From assembly GCA_002413785.1 (NCBI GenBank), contig DHXR01000046.1, positions 49,457 through 113,456 on the forward strand: a stretch of DNA of 64,000 bases, read 5' to 3'. The notes under the pieces were generated by a model, which saw nothing but the letters and a program-made list of their open reading frames with translations, was not told where the DNA came from and searched no databases. The translations under genes were made by a program, and so were the position numbers. This document shows, piece by piece, positions 1 to 8,049 of the stretch (position 1 is the stretch's first letter; each line of letters starts with the position of its first letter). The DNA comes from Mucilaginibacter sp. UBA5151. GTDB lineage: Bacteria > Bacteroidota > Bacteroidia > Sphingobacteriales > Sphingobacteriaceae.

Positions 1-40
1 CTTTATCCTTTACCCTTTTACCTCCTTTAATTCACCTATA

Positions 41-703
41 TCAATTAACAAAGGGCTCCAAAACCTGTTGCCACCTGTCGTAGCCTTTGCTATTCAGGTG
101 CAGGTAATCCGCCTCAAAAAGTGATGAATCAGGGACGGAAGAATGATTTTTTAATATGACCGAAGCAACATCAATAAAAGCGCTGTTGGGCCTGTTGGCG
201 AGATAGTTTTTTATCAGTTCGTTTGCATTAGCTACTTCGGCAAAATATTTGGCCCTGCTCGGACTTGGTTTTATAGCCATAAAATAGATAGTCGCATCCG
301 GCAATTTCCTCCCGATCATTTCAAAAAGCTTTTGAAACTCGTTGAACACAAATACACTGGTTTTGCCCGCAGCAATGTCATTTTCGCCTGCATAAATAAA
401 GATCTTGCGCGGGTGGTAAGGGAATAATATATATGGGGCGTAATAATCGACCACTTGCCAAAGTTCGCAACCGCCGACACCCCGCCTGATAATTGGTTTG
501 CCTGCAAAACGCTGCTCCAGGTCGGTCCATTTACGGATAGATGAACTGCCGATGAACAAAATGCCATTTTTTGGCGGGAAGCTGATGCTGTCCTGGTGTT
601 TAAATTCGTGGATCTCATTATCAAAAGGGAAGCCTTGCTGGGCGTGCACCTGTTTACCAGCGGCAATAGCCAGGAAGAATAAAAGTAAATATTTCAGTTT
701 CAT
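41..703 (-). CDS. Secreted SGNH/GDSL-family hydrolase
   Basis: Probable exported esterase or acetyl-hydrolase of 220 residues. An N-terminal hydrophobic signal peptide ends near residue 21 (VHA before QQ). SGNH blocks are visible in order: block I GSSSIRKW (residues 52-59, likely nucleophile Ser54, with GSS in place of GDS), block II RRGVGG, block III GENDI, and block V DYLHL with the Asp199/His202 pair close to the C-terminus. The length is normal for a single-domain member. In this family such proteins deacylate carbohydrates or other esters outside the cytoplasm; the substrate cannot be read here. It stands alone, and the word-repeat-like sequence at 1-45 follows its stop codon. Confidence 0.85.
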   Translation of the reverse strand: MKLKYLLLFFLAIAAGKQVHAQQGFPFDNEIHEFKHQDSISFPPKNGILFIGSSSIRKWTDLEQRFAGKPIIRRGVGGCELWQVVDYYAPYILFPYHPRKIFIYAGENDIAAGKTSVFVFNEFQKLFEMIGRKLPDATIYFMAIKPSPSRAKYFAEVANANELIKNYLANRPNSAFIDVASVILKNHSSVPDSSLFEADYLHLNSKGYDRWQQVLEPFVN

Positions 704-817
704 GCTTTTTTGGTTTTGAAATGCCGGACGGAAGAAAAAATCAAAGCAATCACAAATTAAGTGATTTTTTTGTTTGAACCATGATTTTTAGGATGAACAT
801 GATTTTTTCAAAAAATA

Positions 818-851
818 TTTGCATTTCAGAACCGACAAGTGTAAATTTACA
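818..851 (+). promoter_or_regulatory. Promoter and probable autoregulatory operator of the toxin-antitoxin pair
   Basis: TTTG at 818-821, then 20 bases, then TAAATTTA at 842-849 fits the Bacteroidota promoter (TTTG / TAnnTTTG) with one mismatch. The 12-bp perfect palindrome TGTAAATTTACA (840-851) lies on the -7 box and is followed by GTTTACA, a further half-site. An operator placed there would let the HigA-like antitoxin block transcription. Operator function is inferred. Confidence 0.55.
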
Positions 852-865
852 GTTTACAACAAAGA

Positions 866-1150
866 ATGATACAAAGTTTCAAGCACAAAGGGCTTAGGCT
901 GTTATGGGAACAAAACAATAGCAGTAAGTTATCTGCTGAACTGGTCAATCGTATTGAAAGAATGTTAGCTGTTATAGATTCTGTCCAGCAAGTACCGGAA
1001 GATTTTGGAGCATACCAAAATTGGAATATTCACAAACTTTCAGGTGAACTGATAGAATATTGGAGCATTAAGGGTAATAAAAATTATCGTATTGTGTTTC
1101 GCTTTGACGGACAAAACGCTTATGACCTTGACTATATTGATTATCATTAA
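866..1150 (+). CDS. higB: RelE/HigB-type toxin
   Basis: Small (94 residues) RelE-superfamily toxin of the HigB (plasmid killer) branch, expected to be a ribosome-dependent mRNA interferase. The family pattern is seen: an N-terminal strand starting IQSFKHKGL, a central helical hairpin with a run of acidic and hydrophobic residues, then the core with HKLSGELIEYWSIKG, NYRIVFRF, and a C-terminal DLDYIDYH. The basic and aromatic residues expected for catalysis are present in the C-terminal half. It precedes its antitoxin by 9 bases, the toxin-first order typical of higBA. The 5' leader from the promoter at 818-849 would be only about 10 bases. Confidence 0.85.
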   Translation: MIQSFKHKGLRLLWEQNNSSKLSAELVNRIERMLAVIDSVQQVPEDFGAYQNWNIHKLSGELIEYWSIKGNKNYRIVFRFDGQNAYDLDYIDYH

Positions 1151-1159
1151 TAACATGCC

Positions 1160-1459
1160 ATGAAAAGACAAATGAGACACATACACCCGGGTGAAATTTT
1201 ACGCGAAGAAGTGATTGCCGCCAATGAACTGACAGTTACCGAAGCTGCAAAAATGTTGGGGATTTCGCGGCAGAGCCTTACTAAGATCATACATGAAAAA
1301 TCAGACATAACTCCTGAAATGTCTTTCAGGATAGCAAAGGTATTTGGCGGCACTGCCGATATATGGGCTAACTTACAAACTAAATTTAATTTGCATCTGG
1401 CTGCCGAAAAGACGAAGGAGCTTAATTTAAAGCCTTATGATTATAAGCATTCGGCATAG
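1160..1459 (+). CDS. higA: HigA-type antitoxin, XRE helix-turn-helix
   Basis: 99-residue antitoxin with the HigA/VapI opening (HPGEILREE) and an XRE helix-turn-helix at about residues 25-50 (TEAAKMLGISRQSLTKII). It should neutralise the upstream toxin and bind the operator at 840-851 to repress the pair. The remainder (RIAKVFGGTADIWANLQ) is the usual dimerisation helix set. Ten-base spacing from the toxin stop indicates one transcript. A three-hairpin repeat starts 8 bases after the stop codon and could act as an end structure for the mRNA. Confidence 0.88.
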   Translation: MKRQMRHIHPGEILREEVIAANELTVTEAAKMLGISRQSLTKIIHEKSDITPEMSFRIAKVFGGTADIWANLQTKFNLHLAAEKTKELNLKPYDYKHSA

Positions 1460-1466
1460 CATGTAT

Positions 1467-1569
1467 CACAGGACTTCATCCTGTGTTGACATATTAGCCC
1501 CTTTCAGGGTCAGAAAAACTATACAGCCCTGAAAGGGCGTAATATGTCAACGATGGGTGCAGCCCATCG
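1467..1569. repeat. Three-hairpin REP-like element, copy 1
   Basis: Three consecutive hairpins: CACAGGA-cttca-TCCTGTG (1467-1485); a long imperfect inverted repeat (about 1486-1550) built on CCCTTTCAGGG and CCCTGAAAGGG; and CGATGGG-tgcag-CCCATCG (1551-1569). The same three units occur in reverse order at 51527-51635, so this is a dispersed element and not a simple terminator. Confidence 0.75.
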
Positions 1570-1589
1570 CATGTGCATCCCATCTCACC

Positions 1590-1910
1590 CTACACCGCCA
1601 CAGGCAAAGTCACGCTATCCACCTCTTTCGCCACCAACGGATTAATGCTTTCATCATCCTTTTCCACCCTCAGGTTATTAACGATATGCATTTGCCTTGC
1701 CGGTGTATTTTTACCCATAAAGTATTCGAGCAGGGCTTTGATGTTGGCATCTTTCAAAATAACAGGATCAAGGCGGATGTCTTTTCCCCCTGGCGCGGCA
1801 ATGACGTGTAAGGCCTGTAGGGTAAAGGCTTCCCGTGTGCTGCTTCCCGGGTAACCGAAAATCCCACCCCCGGAAACAAACAAATTACATCCGCTTAACA
1901 CTATTTCCAT
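1590..1910 (-). pseudogene. Probable C-terminal remnant of topoisomerase IV subunit B
   Basis: Open frame of 106 codons. Residues from about 47 onward (LDPVILKDANIKALLEYF, then MGKNTPARQMHIVNNLRVE) resemble the C-terminal tail of type IIA topoisomerase B subunits (ParE/GyrB), where an MGxxxxxR..FI segment ends the protein. The first about 45 residues match nothing I recognise in that family, and no ATPase or TOPRIM domain lies upstream, so a full subunit is absent. I read this as a truncated remnant left beside the REP-like element at 1467-1569. It could instead be a small expressed protein of unknown role; assignment is from memory of the family only. Confidence 0.45.
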
Positions 1911-2017
1911 TAATTGCTGTTAAACTTGCATCAGTGAAACTATCATTCGCATACTACCTGTGTAAAACATAAGCAGCGTATGGTGGTTTCATTACCATTA
2001 AACTTAAAGCCTGCTAA

Positions 2018-3157
2018 ATGAAAATCGGAATAGTTTGTTACCCCACCTTTGGCGGGAGCGGCGTTGTAGCTACAGAGCTGGGCAAAGGCCTTGCCGACCG
2101 CGGGCACCAGGTTCATTTTATCACCTATAACCAGCCTGCGCGGCTCGACCTGTTTTCCGAAAACTTGTTTTACCACGAAGTTTCGGTATCCAACTACCCG
2201 CTTTTCGATTTCCCGCCGTACGAACTGGCCCTGGCCAGCCGCCTTGTTGATGTGGTCCGTTTTGAAAAGCTGGATGTGCTGCATGTGCACTATGCCATCC
2301 CGCATGCTTCGGCAGCGTTTATGGCTAAACAAATATTGTTAACTTATGGCATATACATCCCGGTAGTTACCACCCTCCATGGCACCGATATTACCCTGGT
2401 TGGCCGCGACCCTACCTTTAAACCTGTAGTTACCTTTTCTATCAACAAATCAGACGGGGTTACCGCTGTTTCTGAGCATTTGAGAAGTGAAACCTATGAA
2501 TATTTTGATATTGAAAACGATATAAGGGTAATCCCAAACTTTATCGACCTTAAACGCTTCAGCCTGAAAGCGAAGGACCATTTTAAAAAGGCGATTGCCC
2601 CTTCGGGCGAGAAAATTGTGGTGCATACCTCTAACTTCCGTAAAGTAAAACGTACAGATGATGTAATAAAGATATTTGCAAAACTGATCAAAAAAATACC
2701 GTCAAAATTACTGATGGTTGGCGATGGGCCAGAGCGTTCATACTGTGAGCAATTATGCCGTGACCTGGGTGTTTGTGATGATGTCCGTTTTTTAGGTAAA
2801 CAGGATGCCATTGAAGAAATACTATCTGTTTCCGATCTGTTTTTGATGCCTTCCGAATCTGAAAGTTTTGGTTTGGCCGCACTCGAGGCTATGGCCTGTA
2901 AAGTGCCCGTCGTAAGTTCAAATGCGGGGGGCTTGCCCGAATTAAATATAGATGGCATTACAGGTTTCCTGAAAGATTTTGGTGATGTGGAAGGAATGGC
3001 TGAAAAAGCGATCTACATACTCGAAGATGATGAAAGATTACAGCTATTTAAAAATAACGCCCTTGAACGCGCAAAAGATTTTGACCTTGTCAGAATTTTG
3101 CCGCTATACGAAAACTATTATATTGAAGTGATTGAACGGATCAAAGAGAAAGCTTAA
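2018..3157 (+). CDS. bshA: N-acetyl-alpha-D-glucosaminyl L-malate synthase BshA
   Basis: GT4-family glycosyltransferase of 379 residues that joins UDP-GlcNAc to L-malate, the first step of bacillithiol synthesis, in the cytoplasm. The N-terminal GT-B domain opens with the BshA-type glycine-rich loop (CYPTFGGSGVVATELG) and continues through HVHYAIPHA. The nucleotide-sugar domain carries PSESESFGLAALEAMA with the E-x7-E pattern of GT4 retaining enzymes. Length matches BshA. Bacillithiol is known in Bacteroidota as well as Bacillota. bshB and bshC are not in the window, so the pathway genes are dispersed. Transcription is divergent from the remnant at 1590-1910. Confidence 0.9.
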   Translation: MKIGIVCYPTFGGSGVVATELGKGLADRGHQVHFITYNQPARLDLFSENLFYHEVSVSNYPLFDFPPYELALASRLVDVVRFEKLDVLHVHYAIPHASAAFMAKQILLTYGIYIPVVTTLHGTDITLVGRDPTFKPVVTFSINKSDGVTAVSEHLRSETYEYFDIENDIRVIPNFIDLKRFSLKAKDHFKKAIAPSGEKIVVHTSNFRKVKRTDDVIKIFAKLIKKIPSKLLMVGDGPERSYCEQLCRDLGVCDDVRFLGKQDAIEEILSVSDLFLMPSESESFGLAALEAMACKVPVVSSNAGGLPELNIDGITGFLKDFGDVEGMAEKAIYILEDDERLQLFKNNALERAKDFDLVRILPLYENYYIEVIERIKEKA

Positions 3158-3213
3158 AAGGGAAATAATAAAGTTGAAAGCCCTTGAAAATTAATGTTAA
3201 CCCCAAAAAGTTA

Positions 3214-3750
3214 CTATAAATAACGTTCTTTCTCCATCAGCACCAAAACCTCTTCCCAGTTACTAACACGTTGATGATGGTTAAAGTTAATGTTGTGAAA
3301 AGCATGAAAAATAATGGTTGTACCATTAAAGTAATCAAGGTTCTTAACATGATCATCAATCATATAATCAGTGTTGATAATGCTCTTATCTCCACAAAAA
3401 ACAATATGTCGCCAGTCGATAAAAGGGAAATGTTCCTTTAACCATTCTGCTTTTTCGGGCAGTGACTGCGGGAATTCCATGGCCGCCGAAACAATATAAA
3501 CTTCAAAGCTTTCCATTAAGGCTTTTACAGACTCAACGGCACCTTGCATAACAGGCAGCGTTCTAAAAAAACCGGGGGTAAAGGCAAACTTACGGACAGC
3601 TGTTTTATCGGGGAACATCTCATCTTCCTTAAGCCCGATAATTTCAGTTGGCTTGATCCTTACACCGTAATCTCTTTCGTACCAATTAATAAATTGAGTT
3701 TCTGTATCGGCAATAACGCCATCCATATCAATGGCTATAGATTTTTTCAT
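3214..3750 (-). CDS. 5'(3')-deoxyribonucleotidase, HAD family
   Basis: 178-residue HAD phosphatase of the NT5C type that dephosphorylates deoxyribonucleotides. HAD motif I is DMDGVIAD at residues 8-15 (Asp8 nucleophile, Asp10 acid/base), motif II is VSAAMEFP with the Ser, and the C-terminal acidic motif is MIDDHVKNL. Compact length and a small cap between motifs I and II suit the family. A -7 box (TACCTTTG on the minus strand, 3753-3760) ends only about three bases before the ATG, so the mRNA may be leaderless. It converges with bshA. The exact nucleotide substrate cannot be deduced. Confidence 0.85.
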   Translation of the reverse strand: MKKSIAIDMDGVIADTETQFINWYERDYGVRIKPTEIIGLKEDEMFPDKTAVRKFAFTPGFFRTLPVMQGAVESVKALMESFEVYIVSAAMEFPQSLPEKAEWLKEHFPFIDWRHIVFCGDKSIINTDYMIDDHVKNLDYFNGTTIIFHAFHNINFNHHQRVSNWEEVLVLMEKERYL

Positions 3751-4005
3751 AGTTCAAAGGTAAAAAACATTTAAATAACGCGTATTTCATGAGTCCATAA
3801 AACTAACAATTGAGGCTGATAAGAAGCAGACGGGTATTCTAAAACCACGGTTACAGTCAGGGGAACAAAATAAAGCAACTTAACGCATCTTTCCCCCAAC
3901 CATGTTGCAATAAGTACGAAGACCTCGAAAAGGGTGACAGATAATAATTAGAAATATAGTCGGTAGATGAGAAGATAATTTTACCTATATCCTTTCACCA
4001 AAAAC

Positions 4006-5142
4006 CTATTTCGCCGGGGCAAACTTCAAACAAACAGGGTTGCCGACTTCAATTCCCTGGGACGTCCTGCTTATTTTGCCGTTGCTTTTGTCGATTTTGT
4101 AAACAAATATGCTGTCGCTGTCCTGGTTGGCTGCTAACAGGAAATTGCCGGTAGGGTCAATGGCAAAATCACGCGGGTTTTTACCGTTGCTTGATTCCCT
4201 TTGAACAAAAATTAATTGCCCGTTATTGGGATCAATGGCATAAACCGATATTTCATTGGTTTCTAAACGATTTGATGCATATAAAAAACGGCCGTCGGGA
4301 GAAATATGTATCGCGGCCCCGGCAGTTTGCCCCTTAAAGCCATCACGTAATAAGGTAATGGATTGTTTTTCTTTCAGTTTGCCGGTGTTATAATCAAAAA
4401 CATGCACCGCCGATCCCATCTCTGTTGCCAGGTAAACGTGTTTTTTATCATTGGAAAAAACAATATGCCGTGGACCCTCACCATCCTTCACGCTTACAAA
4501 TGCGGGCGAGGCGGCGCTTAAGGGTTGGTGGTTTGAAGCATGGTACCGCATGATATTTAATTTATCGGTCCCCAGATCGCTGTACAACAGGTATTTTTCA
4601 TCAGGCGACAGCATGGCAGTGTGTACATGCGGGCCTTCCTGCCGCGCAGCGTTTACGCCGTGGCCTTCATCCTGCACCACCTGCGATACCGGGCTCAGTG
4701 ATCCATCTTTATTCACTGGAAAAACCGTTAAACTGCCGCTGCTGTAATTAGCGACAAATACATTTTTTTGCGCTTTATCTACCGAAATATAACAAGGGTC
4801 GGCGCCTGATGAAAGTTGTTTATTTATAAATACAAGTTTACCCTGCTTTGGCTCGAAAGTAAAAGCGCTCACTTCACCGTTTTTACCAATTTCGTTTACC
4901 GCATAAACAAATTTATTATTGGCCGCAACGCAAAGGTATGAAGGGTTATCAACGCCGTCGATCTCATTTAAATAGGCCAGTTTGCCGGTTTCGGTATAAA
5001 AGCGGTAAACATAAATACCTTTACTTTTGCCCTTGGTATAGGTGCCTATCAGCAGGTCGTAACTTGTGGGGGCGGTTTTTTTATGTTGTGCATATATAAG
5101 CACCGGGAACAGCAGCGAAATAATCAGTAGTAATTTTCTCAT
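4006..5142 (-). CDS. Exported lactonase-family seven-bladed beta-propeller protein
   Basis: 378 residues with a signal peptide (hydrophobic residues about 4-17, ending YAQ). The rest has the repeated propeller pattern of the 6-phosphogluconolactonase (YbhE/Pgl-type, muconate-cycloisomerase-like) family: repeats with NPSYLCV, DPCYISV, GPHVHTAMLSPDEKYL, GPRHIVFSNDKKHVYL, HISPDGRFLYASNR, and NPRDFAIDPTGNFLLAANQDS. The GPRH and HVH histidines are typical of the family. Because the protein has an export signal, cytosolic pentose-phosphate function is unlikely; a periplasmic sugar-lactone or unrelated role is possible. Stands alone between two minus-strand genes. Confidence 0.8.
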   Translation of the reverse strand: MRKLLLIISLLFPVLIYAQHKKTAPTSYDLLIGTYTKGKSKGIYVYRFYTETGKLAYLNEIDGVDNPSYLCVAANNKFVYAVNEIGKNGEVSAFTFEPKQGKLVFINKQLSSGADPCYISVDKAQKNVFVANYSSGSLTVFPVNKDGSLSPVSQVVQDEGHGVNAARQEGPHVHTAMLSPDEKYLLYSDLGTDKLNIMRYHASNHQPLSAASPAFVSVKDGEGPRHIVFSNDKKHVYLATEMGSAVHVFDYNTGKLKEKQSITLLRDGFKGQTAGAAIHISPDGRFLYASNRLETNEISVYAIDPNNGQLIFVQRESSNGKNPRDFAIDPTGNFLLAANQDSDSIFVYKIDKSNGKISRTSQGIEVGNPVCLKFAPAK

Positions 5143-5253
5143 CGTGGAATGAATTGGTAATTGGCTGCAAGATAGTAATTAGATTGGGAAAAATTGCAGC
5201 GATTAAAATACCGCAAATTCTCAACTAATCTCTAATCAACTAACCTCCAATCT

Positions 5254-6810
5254 CTATATTAAATGCTTCAGCTGTATCACTTCGCTTTCTTCAAGGAAGC
5301 GCCAGCGGCCGCGGGGCAAATCTTTTTTGGTGAGGTTGGCATATACCGCCCTGTCAAGCTTTACAACTTCGTAACCTAAGTGTTCAAAAATCCGGCGTAC
5401 AATGCGGTTTTTCCCGCTATGTATCTGGATGCCTACTTCTCTTTTGGATCCGCCTGAAACATAAGATATGGAGTCAGGTTTGATTAAACCATCTTCCAAC
5501 TCCAGGCCATAGCTGATCTTATTCAGGTCGCCCTGGGTTAAACTTTTGTTGAGTTCAACCTGGTAAAGTTTAACAATACTGTTACGCGGGTGCGAAAGTT
5601 TATCTGCCAGGTCGCCGTCGTTGGTCATTAAAAGCAGACCGGTGGTGTTCCTGTCCAAACGGCCGATGGGGTAAATGCGTTCTTTGCTGGCTTTTTCAAC
5701 CAGGTGCATTACCGTGCGGCGCTCCTGGGGATCTTCTGTGGTGGTTATGTAATCCTTTGGTTTATTCAGCAATACATAAACCATTTTCTCGCGTTTAAGC
5801 AACTCGCCATTATAGCGTATTTCGTCTTTTTGCGGGTCAACTTTATGTCCTAATTCAGATACGACAACGCCATTTACCGATACCACGCCGGCTTCAATCA
5901 GTTCATCCGCTTTACGGCGGGAGCAAATCCCTGCGTTTGATATATATCTGTTTAACCTGATCAGTCCTGAATCTTTACTTTCGGGGCCTTTTTTGCGTCC
6001 GCGTAATGTTTTTGCAGGGGCGTCCTGGTCGGGGCTTATTTTGTCATAAGTTGATCTTGAGCGTTGCGGCCGGTCGGCGCTGTATGGCCGGTCCCCATCA
6101 TGTTTTTTGAAACCGCCGCTTGCTGATGGCCTGCCAGCAGATTTTCTTTCACCTGCTTTATCGCTGCCATAGCTTTTTTTAGGCCGGTCATCAGAATTGA
6201 ACGGGCCTGTTGAAGATTTACTTCGTGGCGCAAATGATTTTTTTCCATCTGATGGCCCATCAAAGCTTCTTTTGGGCCTGTCGTCGTTCGGTCTCTCCGA
6301 AAAAGGCTTGCCTTTTGGAGAAAATGCCCGTTTTTCGCCGCCTGGTTTATCGCCAAAACTTCTTTTTGGCCTTTCATCATTGTCGGCAATCCTGCCGGTA
6401 TAAGGCCTGCTTTTAGGTGCAAACGACCTTTTTTCTCCGGATGGTTCGCCTCCAAAGCTTCTCTTTGGCCTGTCATCATTATCTGCCGGTCTGCCGGTAT
6501 AAGGCCTGCTTCGTGGTGAAAATGATTTTTTTTCGCCGGACGATCCGCCGGTAAAACTGCTTGCCGGTTTATCACCATCGCTTTGCCTGCCCTGAAAAGG
6601 CTTGCTGCCGGATGATGAAAACGATCTTTTTTCGCCCGAACGTTCGCTGCTGTATTTTTTTGCCGGTTTGTTGAAGTCTGTTTTATCAGCGCCGGAGGAG
6701 GATCTCCCCCTGGATGTTGATCTTTTGGGTGCGTCTGCGGACTTTGAAGCCCTGTTTGACGATCTGCCGGATTGGTCGTTGCGACTACTCCCTGGTCTCT
6801 TAAATGCCAT
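5254..6810 (-). CDS. RsuA/RluB-family pseudouridine synthase with a long repeat-rich basic N-terminus
   Basis: 518 residues. The C-terminal half is a complete RsuA/RluB/E/F-type rRNA pseudouridine synthase: S4 RNA-binding domain from about residue 284 (IRLNRYISNAGICSRRKADE) and the catalytic domain with GRLDRNTTGLLLMTNDG (Asp nucleophile in GRLD). The first about 280 residues are a low-complexity Ser/Lys/Arg/Gly extension. Within it, residues 60-220 contain five units beginning EKRSF/EKKSF/KKSF at residues 60, 93, 126, 159 and 190, a 33-residue period. Such tails occur on Bacteroidota members and probably bind RNA; the tail's role is inferred. A -7 box (TAACTTTG, minus strand, 6845-6852) lies about 35 bases before the start. 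Confidence 0.88.
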   Translation of the reverse strand: MAFKRPGSSRNDQSGRSSNRASKSADAPKRSTSRGRSSSGADKTDFNKPAKKYSSERSGEKRSFSSSGSKPFQGRQSDGDKPASSFTGGSSGEKKSFSPRSRPYTGRPADNDDRPKRSFGGEPSGEKRSFAPKSRPYTGRIADNDERPKRSFGDKPGGEKRAFSPKGKPFSERPNDDRPKRSFDGPSDGKKSFAPRSKSSTGPFNSDDRPKKSYGSDKAGERKSAGRPSASGGFKKHDGDRPYSADRPQRSRSTYDKISPDQDAPAKTLRGRKKGPESKDSGLIRLNRYISNAGICSRRKADELIEAGVVSVNGVVVSELGHKVDPQKDEIRYNGELLKREKMVYVLLNKPKDYITTTEDPQERRTVMHLVEKASKERIYPIGRLDRNTTGLLLMTNDGDLADKLSHPRNSIVKLYQVELNKSLTQGDLNKISYGLELEDGLIKPDSISYVSGGSKREVGIQIHSGKNRIVRRIFEHLGYEVVKLDRAVYANLTKKDLPRGRWRFLEESEVIQLKHLI

Positions 6811-6971
6811 AGTTTTTTAATTTGCGCTTCGCAGCGTGAACGGGCAAAGTTAGTATTTTTAGGGGGATAAATATAATTTTTTTTACCGGTTCAAAAACTA
6901 CGTTTAACAGCTTTTACAGACTGTTTTTGAACCAAATGGCAGATCGTTCAAAAGCTGCAAAAAGCTAAGTA

Positions 6972-7003
6972 TTTGATAATCTTAATTATATGAGTTACCT
7001 TTG
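6972..7003 (+). promoter_or_regulatory. Bacteroidota promoter of the lytic transglycosylase
   Basis: TTTG at 6972-6975, 20-base spacer, TACCTTTG at 6996-7003: an exact match to TTTG-N20-TAnnTTTG. Transcription would begin near 7008-7010. This excludes the TTG codon at 7001 as the start of the following gene. Confidence 0.75.
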
Positions 7004-7024
7004 CAAAACATTCTACCAAATGTA

Positions 7025-7825
7025 ATGCTTATGAATAGAAAAAAAATGACTAAGAGACACTTAATTACGTGCTCCGTAATAGTGCTGCTGGTTATTATTT
7101 CGGCGTTGAATATATCCAGTACAAAAGCCGTACCAACAATTAAAAAAACTGCAAAATTAAACGCCAGAACTTCGACGCCAAGGTCAAAATTCATTTTCCG
7201 GAACATCAATGAAAACGAATATAGCTTCGCAAATGAAGCTTTACCTGTTAATGATGCCAGCGTAAACCGGATATTGCAGCTCTCGCTCAAAAAACATAGT
7301 TACAAATATGTTCAATCCAATATCCTGCATAACAATGCCGGGAAATGGTTCCCGGTTATTGAGCCTATTTTGAAGGCTTATGGCATCCCGGATGACTTTA
7401 AGTATATCGCTTTAGTGGAATCTGGTTTTGGTGAAAGCACCTCGTCAAAAGGCGCAAGGGGTATATGGCAATTTATGGCCGGCACTGCACGCACTTATGG
7501 CCTTAAAGTTGGACATGGGGTAGATGAGCGGATGAATACCCGTAAATCAACCATTGCTGCCTGCAAGTACATTAAAGAGTTGTATGTTGAGTTTAATAGC
7601 TGGACATTAGCTGCCGCTGCTTATAATAACGGGGAGATTAAAATCGAAAAAGCGATCAACAAGCAAAATGAGGACAATTATTTCCGCATGCACTTAAACC
7701 GCGAAACTGCAGCGTATGTTTATAACATTATTGCTATGAAAGCGATCATTAGCCAGCCTAAAAAGTATGGCTACAAAAATAATTATAACAGCGTAAAAAC
7801 AACAGAATTGCTGGCGATTAATTAA
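7025..7825 (+). CDS. Lytic transglycosylase, SLT domain
   Basis: Murein lytic transglycosylase (MltD-like catalytic domain without LysM repeats), about 266 residues. A hydrophobic N-terminal anchor or signal (ITCSVIVLLVIISAL) is followed by an SLT domain: ALVESGFGES with the catalytic Glu, then SSKGARGIWQFMAGTARTYGL, and AAAYNNGE. It cleaves peptidoglycan glycan strands with 1,6-anhydro product formation, in the periplasm. The frame is open from a TTG at 7001, but that codon lies inside the -7 box; ATG at 7025, 7031 or 7046 are the realistic starts. A strong hairpin terminator follows at 7871-7907. Confidence 0.85.
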   Translation: MLMNRKKMTKRHLITCSVIVLLVIISALNISSTKAVPTIKKTAKLNARTSTPRSKFIFRNINENEYSFANEALPVNDASVNRILQLSLKKHSYKYVQSNILHNNAGKWFPVIEPILKAYGIPDDFKYIALVESGFGESTSSKGARGIWQFMAGTARTYGLKVGHGVDERMNTRKSTIAACKYIKELYVEFNSWTLAAAAYNNGEIKIEKAINKQNEDNYFRMHLNRETAAYVYNIIAMKAIISQPKKYGYKNNYNSVKTTELLAIN

Positions 7826-7870
7826 GAACAGATTTAATTTACCTTAAAATTTATATTACGGAGCACCACG

Positions 7871-7907
7871 AGGCCGATCTTCCCAGCTGGAAGACCGGCC
7901 TTTTTTT
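7871..7907 (+). terminator. Rho-independent terminator after the transglycosylase
   Basis: AGGCCG-a-TCTTCC (7871-7883) pairs with GGAAGA-c-CGGCCT (7889-7901), one internal mismatch, followed by seven T residues. Confidence 0.8.
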
Positions 7908-7929
7908 GCGTATATTTGTGGTTAATTAT

Positions 7930-8045
7930 TGAATTAGTGAATTGGAGAATTAGTGAATTAGTGATTTGATATTGAAGGGCCTATTCAATAAATCACTAAT
8001 TCACTAAATCACTAATTGAATTAATTCAATAAATCAATAATTATA
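7930..8045. repeat. Word-repeat hairpin before uvrA
   Basis: The left arm is made of the word gaattagtga repeated with variation; the right arm is its inverse (aatcactaatt). An 18-bp perfect stem pairs 7950-7967 with 7990-8007 across a 22-base loop. It fills most of the gap before uvrA. Confidence 0.75.
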
Positions 8046-8049
8046 TTTC

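Noticed and set aside
6036..6578. 180-codon second minus-strand frame inside the pseudouridine synthase gene
   Set aside because: Overlaps the repeat-rich tail in another frame; its repeats are a shadow of the 33-residue repeats.
7001..7024. TTG start for the lytic transglycosylase
   Set aside because: The codon is inside the TAnnTTTG box, so it would not be in the mRNA.
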